Shown here piece by piece: positions 21,744 to 33,068 of a stretch of DNA of 64,000 bases. A model generated the notes under the pieces. It ran no database searches and was not told the DNA's origin. It saw nothing but the letters and a program-made list of their open reading frames with translations. Numbering within the stretch: position 1 is the first letter of the stretch; each line of letters starts with the position of its first letter. The stretch lies in the NCBI RefSeq assembly GCF_016808335.1, contig NC_053149.1, positions 26,843,339 through 26,907,338 on the forward strand, read 5' to 3'. The translations under genes were made by a program, and so were the position numbers. The stretch is from Panicum virgatum. Its lineage: Eukaryota > Streptophyta > Magnoliopsida > Poales > Poaceae.

Positions 21744-23935
21744 ATGGCCAAGATGGGTGGTTCGCCGCCTCACTTCGAGGGCAAGAACTTTGCTTATTGG
21801 AAAGTTCGCATGGCCGCATATCTTGATGCGATTGCCCCCGAAGTGTGGTTGGCCACTAAGACTGGGTTCACCGGAACTCCCACCACCGAACAATTAAAAT
21901 GGAATGCCAAGGCTAGAAATGCAATTTTCGAAGTCATTAGTGAGGAAGTCTTTGCTAGAGTTAATGGCATGGACTTAGCAAGTGATATTTGGAAGGAGCT
22001 CATTGAAATTCATGATGGCTCCACTAATGTTCGTGAGCAAAAATATCACTTGTTTAGAGCAAAGTATGATTATTTTAAGATGCTTGCTCATGAAAATTGC
22101 AATGATATGTATTCTCGCTTGAATGTCATTGTCAAGGACATTAATGCTCTTGAAGTTTCTAAAATTGACAGTGCCTCCATCAACCGCAAGATTCTCATGC
22201 TCCTTCCGAAGCCCAAGTACAACATTATCAATGCTATGCTTCAAAAAGAGAATCTTGATGCAATGGAAGTGGGAGAGCTTGTGGGCGAAATTCGCGCTCA
22301 TGAAATGGGTATCCTTGGTATGTCCGAAGAGCCAACAACAAGCAAATCAATTGCTCTCAAAACCAAGGCTAACAAATCCCGCAAGCTCAAGATGGTCAAG
22401 CAAGAATCAAGCTCAAGCAATGAAGAAGAGGATCATCATGAGAGCTCATCCGATGAAGAAGATGATGGAGAACTTTCTCTCATGATGAGGAAGTTCACAC
22501 GCTTGAATGACAAGATCAACAAGAAGGGTTTCAACTTTGACCCCAAAAGAAGAATGTTCCGGCCATGGGGAGATGTCAAGAACAAAACTTGCTATAATTG
22601 TGGAGAAAAAGGCCACATCTCTCCCGATTGCCCAAGCCGGACAAAAGAAAGAAGGACAACAAAGGCAAACATCGCCATGATTCAAGTGATGATGAAGAAG
22701 ATGAGAAGAAGAACAAGAACAAGAAGCTTGGGAAGAAGAAGAGCCATGACAAGAAGACCAAGCTCTTCCCAAAGAAGAAAGGGAACACCAAGAGAAGCTT
22801 CTTGGTGGAAAAACAAGAATGGGTGACCGATGTCTCATCAAACGAAGATTCAAGTGATGAAGAAGACATAGTCACCATCGCCTTGGTGGAAAAACAAGAA
22901 TGGGTGACCGATGTCTCATCAAGCGAAGATTCAAGTGATGAAGAAGACATAGTCACCATCGCCCTCACAAATGAAGAACCATCACTACCTCCACCTCCAA
23001 TGTGCCTTATGGCAAAAGGTAACACCAAGGTATGTGAGGTAGATAGTGAAGATGAAAGTGATGAAGAGCTTGATCCTTATGAATTCACTAATCTCATTAA
23101 TGAGTACACATCCGTCATCAAGAGGGAAAAGGGCAAAGTCAAGATTCTTGAGAGCACTCATGCCAAGTTAGAGCTTGCCCACTCCGACTTGCTTGGCAAG
23201 TACAATGACTTGCTCAAAAAGCACAATGAGTCACTTGTACTTGCTAAGCAAGTTGAAGAGAGCCACAAAAAGCTTAAACAAGAGCATAGGGAGTTGGCTC
23301 ACAAATATCAAGAACTTGAATTTGCCTATGAAGCAATTGACCCAAGTCTTGAGAACTTTGCTCATGAAACTATTGAGAAGGTCAATGCTTCTACTTCATG
23401 TGATGACCTACTCATTAATGCAAATGCCACTAATGCTTTGCCCAAGCTTGTACCTTCTAGGGAAAAGGAATTGATGGATCAAGTGGGAAGCCTCAAGAGT
23501 AGTGTGGAGAAGCTCTCAAGAGGAGAATACATCCACAAGGAAATTCTCTTCAACAATGCACGTGACTATGGCAAGAGAGGTCTTGGTTCATTTCCGGAGC
23601 CAAATCAAGGCACTACTCCTTCTCCGGAGATCAAGATTAGTTTCATCAAGGAAGTTGGATCATATTGCCAACATTGCCAAGTCACCGGGCACCACACTAG
23701 GGAGTGCACTTTACCATCACGTCCTCTTCCTAATTTACCCAAGAATTACTCTTCAATGTTTCAAAATAACCATTTTCGCTTGAGTAAAGTGAAGGGCAAG
23801 GTGAAGGCCAAGTTCATTGGCAAACTCACTAAGGAGTCAAAGAAAAAGCTCCCCAAGCAACTTTGGGTTCCAAAAGCTCTTGTCACACATGTGCAAGGCC
23901 CAAAGCTTGTTTGGGTTCCTAAAATTCAAAAGTGA
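21744..23935 (+). pseudogene. gag: Copia (Sirevirus) gag, frameshifted
   Basis: Gag forms the cytoplasmic virus-like particle and binds the element RNA. The frame opens at ATG 21744 (MAKMGGSPPHFEGKNFAYWK, a UBN2/Copia-type gag start). It continues to a CCHC zinc knuckle (CYNCGEKGHISPDC, about 22590-22631). Just after this the frame changes; loss of one A in the CCAAG tract near 22633 would explain it. The second frame (to TGA 23933-23935) carries an acidic/basic low-complexity region, two 81 bp repeats, a predicted coiled coil (about 23110-23340) and a second CCHC motif (CQHCQVTGHHTREC, about 23667-23708). A long gag with a coiled coil and two knuckles is typical of Sireviruses. The frameshift makes this copy defective. 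Confidence 0.9.
22802..22963 (+). repeat. 81 bp in-frame tandem duplication in gag
   Basis: Units 22802-22882 and 22883-22963 encode the same 27 residues (LVEKQEWVTDVSS...) apart from one Asn/Ser change. The unit length preserves the frame. Confidence 0.93.
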
Positions 23936-23951
23936 ATTCTCATGTGTGTAG

Positions 23952-26900
23952 GTGAACTACAAAGCCGGTGGAAAACATTGGGTACTTGATAGCGGTTGCT
24001 CTCAACACATGACCGGCAATGATAGCATGTTCACCTCTCTTGAAGACCCCGGCGATCATGAACATGTCACCTATGGTGATAACTCAAGGGGGAAAGTCTT
24101 AGGTTTGGGTAGAATAGCAATCTCTAAAGATTTATCCATCTCTAATGTCTTGTTTGTAGAAGCACTTAGTTTTAATCTCATTTCTATTGCTTAATTGTGT
24201 GATCTTGGACTAACGTGTACCTTTGACAAGAATTGTGTTGTAGTAACTCTTGAAGAAGACAAGTCAATGGTATTCACGGGGTTTAGGCATGGCAACATCT
24301 ATTTAGTGGACTTCTCTTCAAAGCAAACAAGCACCATGACATGCCTCTTCACCAAGTCTTCTCTTGGGTGGCTTTGGCAAAGAAGAATTGCTCATATTGG
24401 CATGAGCAACCTCAAGAAAGCCCACAAGAGAGGGATGATCACCGGCTTGAAGGACGTCACTTTTGACAAGAACAAGTTATGCAAAGCATGTCAAGCCGGG
24501 AAGCAAGTTGCAACACATCATCCCATCAAGACGATGTTGTCAACCTCCAAGCCGCTCGAGCTACTTCACATGGATCTCTTTGGTCCAACTACATACAAGA
24601 GCATTGGTGGTAACCTCTATTGCCTAGTAATTGTTGATGATTTTTCACGTTACACTTGGGTCATGTTTCTAGGCGATAAGGGTGAAACTCCGGAACTCTT
24701 CAAGACATTTGCAAGAAGAGCTCAAAGGGAGTACAACTCCCCAATTGTGAAGATCCAGAGTGACAACGACACCGAGTTCAAGAACATGAAGATTGAAGAA
24801 TGGTGCGATGAAGAGGGCATCAAGCATGAGTTCTCCGCCACCTACACGCCTCAACAAAATGGGGTGGTGGAAAGAAAGAACAAGACACTCATCACCCTAG
24901 CAAGAACAATGTTGGATGATTATGGCACGTCCGAGAAATTTTGGGCGGAAGCAATCAACACGGCGTGTCATGCATCCAAACGAGTGTATCCTCACCGACT
25001 CCTCAAGAAAACTCCATATGAGCTCATCACCGGAAAGAAACCAAATATATCCTACTTTCGAGTCTTTGGTTGCAAATGCTTCATCTATAAGAAGAAAAGG
25101 CTCGGTAAGTTTGAGAGTAGATGTGATGAAGGTTTCTTTCTTGGTTATGCATCAAACTCCAAAGCATATAGAGTATTCAATCAAACCTCCGGGTTAGTTG
25201 AAGAAACATGTGATGTGGAGTTTGATGAATCTAATGGCTCCCAAGAGGAGGTTGTTGGCTATGAAAATGTAGGTGATGAGGAGATTGATGAAGCTTTAAA
25301 GAAGATGTCCATTGGGGATATCAAGCCGGAAGAGGTGTATGAAGGCAATGATCAAGGGGGAGGACCTTCCTCATCTACACCAAGCACCTCCACGGCGCCC
25401 CAAGTGGATGAAGATCAAGAAAAAGATGATCCACTATCTCAAGAAGATGTGCCAACACCAACACCCCAAGTCCAAGAACAAGAAGAGCAAAGTGTTCCAC
25501 AACAAGCACAAGTCACACAAGATCCACCCCAACAAGCATCCACGCAAATACCGCTAGTGAAGCATGGTCGCATCTCCAAGAATCATCCAATTGGTCAAAT
25601 CATTGGTAGTCCTTCAAAGGGAGTAAGAACTCGCTCTAAGCATGCTTCATTTTGTGAACATCACTCGTTTGTTTCTTGTATTGAACCCACTAGCATAGAG
25701 GAAGCACTTGAGGACTCGGATTGGGTGATGGCCATGCAAGAAGAATTGAACAACTTCACCCGCAATGAAGTTTGGGTCCTCGAAGCTCCTCCGAAAGACA
25801 AGAACATCATCGGCACCAAGTGGGTCTTTCGAAACAAGCAAGATGAACATGGGGTGGTGATACGCAACAAAGCAAGACTTGTGGCAAAAGGGTTTTCTCA
25901 AGTCGAAGGTTTGAATTTTGGTGAAACCTTTGCTCCGGTCGCAAGACTTGAAGCTATCCGCATTCTTCTTGCTTACTCTTCACATCATAACATTAAGTTG
26001 TATCAAATGGATGTGAAAAGTGCTTTCTTAAATGGCGTTATTAACGAACTTGTTTATGTTGAGCAACCTCCCGGGTTTGAAGATCCGAGGAATCCTAACC
26101 ATGTTTATAGGTTGCACAAGGCACTCTATGGGCTCAAACAAGCTCCAAGGGCTTGGTATGAGAGGCTTCGTGACTTCCTAATCATGCAAGGCTTCAAGAT
26201 CGGGAGGGTGGACACCACGTTGTTCACAAAAGACGTCAACGGGGATCTTTTCATTTGTCAAATTTATGTTGACGATATTATCTTTGGCTCAACTAATGAT
26301 TCACTAAGCCATGAGTTTGCTACCATGATGTCTAGGGAATTCGAGATGTCCATGATTGGCGAATTGACCTTCTTCCTTGGTTTTCAAGTCAAACAAATGA
26401 AGGAAGGGACATTCATCCATCAAGAAAAATATACTAAAGATATCTTGAAGAAGTTCAAGATGGATGAGTGCAAGCCAATCAAGACACCCATGGCAACCAA
26501 TGGGCATCTCGACTTGGATGTGGACGGTAAATCGGTTGATCAATCCCTCTATCGTTCTATGATAGGGTCTTTGCTTTACCTTACCGCATCTAGGCCCGAT
26601 ATAATGTTTAGTGTGTGCTTGTGTGCCCGCTTTCAAGCAAACCCAAAGGAATCACACCTCTCGGCTGTGAATAGGATCCTTCGGTATCTCAAGCACACCC
26701 CAAGCATAGGCTTGTGGTACCCCAAAGGCGCTAGCTTAGATCTCTTGGGATACTCGGATTCGAATTTTGCCGGAAGCCGTGTCGATCGCAAGAGTACCTC
26801 CGGGGGTTGCCACTTGCTTGGGCGTTCTCTAGTTTCTTGGTCGAGTAAGAAGCAAAATTCCGTGGCTTTGTCCACCGCGGAAGCGGAATATATAGCGGCC

Positions 26901-27218
26901 GGTGCATGTTGTGCCCAAATCCTATATATGAAGCAAACCCTTTTGGACTTTGGTGTGAAACTAGATAGGATCCCGCTCCTTTGTGACAATGAAAGTGCCG
27001 TAAAAATTGCCAAAAATCCGGTTCAACACTCTCGCACAAAGCACATTGATATTGGCCATCACTTCTTGCGTGATCACGAAGCCAAAGGAGATATATCTCT
27101 TCAAGGTGTGAGATCCGAGGAGCAATTGGCGGATATTTTCACAAAACCTCTAGACGAGAGTACTTTTGTTAGGCTAAGGAGTGAGCTTAACGTTCTAGAT
27201 GCTTCTAACGTCATATAA
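23952..27218 (+). pseudogene. pol: Copia pol: protease, integrase, reverse transcriptase, RNase H; one stop
   Basis: Pol processes the polyprotein, copies the RNA to DNA and integrates it. The order is aspartic protease (WVLDSGCSQHMTG, about 23979), gag-pre-integrase region with zinc finger, integrase core ([22 protein letters not shown]), RT ([23 protein letters not shown]) and RNase H ([19 protein letters not shown]), ending ADIFTKPL. An in-frame TAA at 24192-24194 splits the protein where related elements usually have Gln. Two substitutions hit integrase motifs: the first zinc-finger His is Gln (WQRRIAHIG), and the DNGTEF motif reads DNDTEF. Pol is in a different frame from gag, with a TAG (23949-23951) just before it; how it was expressed is unclear. 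This copy cannot be autonomous. Confidence 0.95.
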
Positions 27219-28763
27219 TTGCCTTGTCATATAGATGCATTTCACATGTACATGTGCTAGGGGCTTGTCTAACCTTGTCAAGATAGTGATGAACATGGGT
27301 CTTGCATGAGCCGGTGGTCTTGGTTTCGCTCATGGCATGAAGAATGGTTCATCATGAAGAAGCTTGACGAGGGTTCAAACTTGACAAGATAGATTTAAAT
27401 TTTGCAATGCATGTGCTTGTCAATATAGAATGCATCCATATTTAATTTCACGCTTTGCATTGGCATTGCATCACGTTAGTAGCATCACAAGGGAGCAAAT
27501 CACACTTCGAGAAAGATATTCATGCTAAATATGATATATCATCTCCACAAGAGTGATAAGATCAATGTTGTGCTTTCATGCCTATTGAGTCACGTCCTAT
27601 CGAACTTAAAGTTTCAATCTCTAAGTTCATAGGCAAAGTGGCTCATACATTTGGTTTTTGTGTTTAAACCTCGCTTGGATCTTATTTTGCCTATGTTAAT
27701 ATAAAAGCTTGCGAGCATTTAGTTTGAGTGTTTGAGGGGTGAGGTTGTCTCTCGAAAATGGTCCAAAACTGAGTGTTTATGGCTTTGGCTTTGAGTTTTT
27801 GGATCAGAAGTAGAGTTTATAGTTCAGCAGAAAATTTCCTTAACCACCGGTTAAACCGACGCTTTGTTTTTCTCCTCATCGGTTCAACCGGTGCTTAAGT
27901 CTTCGTGGCACGGTTTCTGCATAGCCTCTGGAACAACCTCCGACCATTACACCGGTGTTCACCGGTGCTTCCGATGGTTGGCGGATGAACCGACGGTCAA
28001 TCATCGGTTCAACCGGTGCTACTGTGTAGAGTTTTGGCCCGTGCAGTGTCTCTGGACCTTACTCCTGCTGTTGCACCGACACCCATCGGATGTTCCGATG
28101 ACCAAGTAACGGTTCTTCCGGTGCCCTTTTGACCACGTTTTCCTCTCTTTCAGATCTGGTCAACATTACACCGATGTTTACTCCGACGCAATTTTCTCAG
28201 CACCATCGGATCTTCCGGTGCTTAGGGTTGGCGGGCCCGCCCGTTTTGTTTTCACTTAACCCCTCCACGGGCCCCACGCGTCAGTCTCCCTGTTTTTCTT
28301 CCTTCTCGCGAAACCGCCGCCCTGCACCCCGCGCCCGTACGCCGCTCCGCCGCCGCCCACGCGCCACCGCTCACCACCGCCGTCGGCCTCTCTCCAAGCG
28401 CCAGCAAGCCTTCTCCACAGTACTGCTCCACTCCTTCTCCCTTGCACAAGCTTACAAGCCAAATTTGAAGTTCCTTCCACCCTTTGTCTGAGTGCACGCC
28501 AAGTGTTCGAGGAATTGCCACTTAGGCCGTTTTCGTCATTTTCGTCCCTGTTTTGCAAGGGTATGCCTACACACTCTTAAGCATGTGTTGTATCTTAGCT
28601 TTCTCATCCTTGACACACATGTTCACATATGACCCTTGCCTCTCACTCACACATCTTGGCCTTTGACTCGATATGATCTATATTAGTTTGTTCTTTTAAA
28701 GGTTAATCCACTAGATTTCTTGTCATAAGCTCAAATCGAATCCATGTTTTGGCTCTCTGTCAG
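27219..28763 (+). other. Copia spacer between pol and the 3' ORF, rich in palindromic repeats
   Basis: The first ~600 bp show no open frame. From about 27840 to 28230 there are repeated elements such as ACCGGTTAAACCGACG, CATCGGTTCAACCGGTGC and CACCGGTGTTCACCGGTGC. They are clearly the same class as the palindromes in the LTRs. A GC-rich block (28250-28500) follows. Confidence 0.75.
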
Positions 28764-31073
28764 ATGGCTGGTGACAAGAAGGGCAAGAGCAAGATGGTTG
28801 TGCAGAAGAAGAAGAAGCGCACCCGTGGGGACCGCGAGCGAGAGCAGGCTGAGGCAGTGGCAGACGCAGCTGACAGGCAGGGCTCGCGTAGGATCAGGGA
28901 TCCTCAGGCTCAGGGGGAGCCACAACAGTAGTTACGACGCTCAGGACATACTCAGACGGCTCAGGCCACACCAGAGTCCCGCTCACGTCCACGGACTCGA
29001 GGTGGTGGCACACAGAGGGGAGCAGGTCATGCACCGCAGCAGCACACCATCAGTCAGACACAGTCAGGGGGTCAGGACAGTGGTGAGGAGCTGCCCGAGG
29101 TTGAGTTGTTCGATCTCAGGGGTATTCCAGGACCTAGGGTCAAGAGACTGCGTTATGTGACCCCGGAGCAGTGGTTTCCCGAGCAGAGGGATGTTGGAGT
29201 TGATCATCGCTTTTACACTCTGCTTCAGGAGTCTTTTTACCACACCTACTGCCAGTTGGACATCAAGATTAGTGAGCACAAGATGCTCCACTGGGTAGCT
29301 ATGCGTGTAGCAGCAGGTGGGACTCCAGTGCTTCCTCTCTTTGAGAGATATGTTGGATTGCCTACTCTACTCAGTGAGAGGTCCAGGTACATTCGAGAGT
29401 GGGTTCGTGTCTTCTACGCCACTCTATTCATTGAGGAGGACCGGCAATTTATTGACTTCATGTTCCAGGAGAGGCACTATCGTTTGACCCGAGCATGACT
29501 GGCTACCTTTCTTGGAGTTCAGATTGCTGAGGAGCCACACTTCTTACACTATCAGGCTTATGGCAGCACGGTACCTCCTCGACGTCCTCATGAGTCTCAC
29601 GTACCATCTGACGAGGAGATCAGTGTTCTTTTCCAGCAGCCCTTCCTGCCTGGCACACCGAGGACTCCGGACAGGCTGACTCCCATGGCACACTCTATCC
29701 ATCTAGCTTTGAGGAAGAGTCTGTTATTTCGGATTGGATACAATGAGGGGATTACAGCTCTGCAGCAGTGGCTTCTACTTTATATCATGACAGGTCGTGA
29801 CTTTGACCTAGTCGACTTCTTTGTCTACGAGCTAGAGGATGTGATTCTGGATGGCATGACAGTTCACCGTCGTCATCCGTTTGCTCATTGGATCTGTTGG
29901 ATTCTGGCTCAGCTAAGTCAGAATGAGCATATGGATGAGCTGGAGCACTCGAGGACACAGTTCAGTTTTTACTCACCAGCTACTCCTCGAGACGGTCGTC
30001 GTGGCTCGAGAGGCCAGCGCCGAGCACAGCGGTTTCTTGATGAGCGTGTCTTGGCTGAGGGCAGAATTGCAGACGATCCGACAGCAGCCGAGGACGCTTC
30101 ACTAGCAGCAGCAGAGGCTCAGCTCCCACACTACCTGATCACTGACTCAGAGGACTCGGAGGATGACGAGGACTTCATTCCCACTGTTACAGTCCCTCGA
30201 GGAGCTCATGATGATGAGGCAGGATCCTCTGGTGCAGCACGAGCCCCTGCTCCTCCAGTCACCACTGCTCAGGTTACCCAGCCTGATGCTCTTGCTGCCA
30301 TTCTTACTCGGCTATCAGATCAGCAGGATCGGTTTGCTGCAGCTCAGCTGAGTATGCAAGCCGAGCAGGCTCGCCAGCAGGAGGCCCAGACTCTAGTGCT
30401 TGAGGGGATTCGACAGCAGCAGGAGGCCATGAGGCTACAGCTACAGCAGCAGTCCCAGATTCAGCAGCAGATGTTCACATTCTTTTCGGGATGCTTCGGT
30501 CAGCTGTATCGTCACACTGGACTGCCTGAGCCTTAGCTCCCTACACCCCAGCAGCTCCAGTTCGACCCCACTGCTCCTCCTCCACCTGCTGGTGGATTTA
30601 TGCAGACACCCTTGTCATCTTTCCCGATATCACCACTTCTTCAGACCGGGTTGTTTGCCAGTCCTGTTCCTACTGCTGCTCCGGCTCCTGCTCCTCAGCC
30701 TAGTGTTTGGACTGCCGAGCAGCGTGCAGAGTTTCATAGACAGCAGCAGATCCTACACCAGCTCCAGCACCCCTCGGCTCAGTCACTCACGTTCGACTCT
30801 CCTTCTCAGCACGAGGTGCTCCGTCCGTCCGTCGTGAGCCCCACTCAGCCAGACCTGACTCCCGTCACGTCTGCTCCTCCGAGGGACTCCACGATCGTCG
30901 CCGCGCCAGCTTCTACCGCTACACCAGCTACTTCTGCTGCTCCGACGACTCCGGTCGAGCAGAAGTCTTCTTCGGTCGACGACGACTGGACGGACGACGA
31001 CGTCGACGACTCCGCCGCTCGTTTCTCCACCAGACCCAGCCGGAAGACCCCGCCTTCTCCAGCTCAGGATTAG
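28764..31073 (+). pseudogene. Copia extra 3' ORF (env-like position), broken by three stops
   Basis: A single frame runs from ATG 28764 (MAGDKKGKSKMVVQKKKKRT) to TAG 31071-31073, interrupted at TAG 28929-28931, TGA 29496-29498 and TAG 30534-30536. Without these it would be about 770 codons. The N-terminus is strongly basic. The middle (FDLRGIPGPRVKRLRYVTPE and WVRVFYATLFIEEDRQFIDF, then DFDLVDFFVYELEDVI) looks like the plant-transposon protein domains found in the env-like position of Sireviruses and in related plant mobile elements. The C-terminal third is Gln-rich and Pro/Ser/Thr-rich, with an acidic tail. No signal peptide or clear membrane segment was seen, so an envelope role is not supported. 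The function is unknown. Confidence 0.75.
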
Positions 31074-31390
31074 ATCGCCTTCCTTTTTGGTGCCTTGTTG
31101 CCAAAGGGGGAGAGGTGTTAGGGGGGAGGGTAGAGAGTTAGGGGGAGGGTAGAGCTAGAGAGAGAGCTCATAGTTATCAGTTTTCAGTTTTTTTTATTCT
31201 TTGTATCACATTTGGTGTTAATTCATGGATATGTACATTTGTCGCTTGAGTTTGCCGTTCTTTGAGACATATCTATGGATTTCGTTTGAGCCGTTGAGCT
31301 CTTTGGTCCTGCTTTCGAGTTTTCTCGTGTTTATCCTGTTGTATCTTTCTCGCTCTCTCGTTATTTATGTTTGTGTTGTCATCAATCACT

Positions 31391-31404
31391 AAAAAGGGGG
31401 AGAT
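31391..31404 (+). other. Copia polypurine tract
   Basis: AAAAAGGGGGAGAT directly abuts the 3' LTR start (31405). This is the plus-strand primer site typical of Sireviruses. Confidence 0.9.
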
Positions 31405-33068
31405 TGTAAGCATCTAGGCCCTCAAGGTATGTTTCGGTGATTAATGACAACCATTATTGTGACTAATGAGTTTGTGCAGCTTAATAAATCATTATCGCTC
31501 ATTTGGTCATATGTCAAAAGAGGCCCCTCAATTTCGGTTATTCAAAAAGGCGATCTCGGCTTTTAACTTACTTTTGTCAAGGCTAAGGATCTTTCTAGTC
31601 CTAAGTGTCACAAGGTTGAGAAGGACACTTAGGTTAGTATAGGTTTTATAGTTTTGTAGTGATCGCACTATTAAGAGGGGTTCATGAGTTAGTAGCTTGA
31701 TCAAACTTAAGTTGGCCCTAGAAATATTACACACTCACTCAAAAACAGCAAAAGATGGTCAATAGAAGTCAGCACAACTCTTGGAAGAAGAAACAATCAA
31801 AGTCACATTCGAATCCAAGTCAAAACAGCTGAAAACAAAGAAAATCAACAGCACCGGTTGAACCGGTGCTCTAGCATCGGAGCATCCGATGCATGGCGGA
31901 AGGACCGATGCCCTGTCGGTCCATCTTCTCTGGATGAAGGCAGAAATCAAGTTAAGCACCGGTTGAACCGACGGTTCAGAATCAAAGCACCGGTGCAATG
32001 AAAGTCCTTTGTTCCAGAGAGCATGTTTGGTGGACTCCAACTTCTCTTCAGCACCGGTTGAACCGACGGTTCAGAATCAAAGCACCGGTGCATTGGATGT
32101 ACTTTGTTCCAGAACGCTTGTTTGAGTTGATTAGCGAACCTCTTCAGCACCGGTTGAACCGATGCCCCTACGGAGCATGCACCGGTGTAATGACGCAAGC
32201 GTAGATACTGTGTCAGAACTTCAACGGCTACTTCTTTGACACAGAGAGACCGGTTGAACCGATGCCTATATTTTCTATACCGTCGGTTCTTCCGGTGGTC
32301 ACGGTTTTTCTGCAGAAAACCTCCAACGGCTATGTGACCTCCTCCACTCTATATAAGGGTACCCCCTGGTTCATTTTAGTTGCCTTTGACATCTTGAAAA
32401 CCTGAGGCCACCCTTGAGAAGAAGAGAAAGAGCTTTGAGCAAAAGTGAGAAGATCTAGTGCTTAGTTTGTGTTTCAACTTTGAAGAACTCATCCTTTGCA
32501 AGTGTAGCAAGTGTGCTTGAGCTAGGGCCAACTGAGTGTAGGTCAAGTGAAGGCTTAGGAGCTTGTTACTCTTGGTGTTTGGCAGCACCTAGACGATCTT
32601 GGTGATCGAAGTGTTTCTCGCGGAGCTTGCCAAGGATTGTGGGAGCCCGGAGAAGAAGATTGTACGTGGCTTGAGCTCCACCACGCCGGGATGGTGAACG
32701 GAGACTCTTAGTGAGCGCCCAAGTCTCGGTGACATGGGAGGTGACAAGACTCTTAGTGAGTGTCACAACGTGGATTAGGGGTGTGTGCCAACACATCGAC
32801 ACCACGGGAAAAATCCGGTTGTCTCTTGCACTCTCTTTCATTTCAAGCACTTACTTTCATGCTTTCTTTCATGTGCTTGACCTTAGAGATCATAGCTTAG
32901 CTCTACCTTGCTTAGTTTCTTATCTTTGTTAGCTTGTGTAGTTAGCTTTGTTTAGCCGGTTGGTGAATTGAGCCTTACTAGCATTGCATAGGTTAAGGTT
33001 GTTTTATCTATCTTAGAATTTTGAAAAAGGCCCAATTCACCCCCCCTCTTGGTCCATCGATCCTTACA
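31405..33068 (+). repeat. Copia 3' LTR (1664 bp)
   Basis: A near-identical copy of 20026-21687, with two extra single bases in C-runs and about eight substitutions by eye. Its TATA box is at 32350-32357. Confidence 0.95.

Noticed and set aside
28764..31073. Envelope glycoprotein gene
   Set aside because: No signal peptide, cleavage site, fusion peptide or membrane anchor is visible in the frame.
20026..33068. CRISPR-like array from the repeated CACCGGTTGAACC words
   Set aside because: Spacing is irregular, the repeats are palindromic and they lie in LTR and spacer sequence of a plant retroelement.
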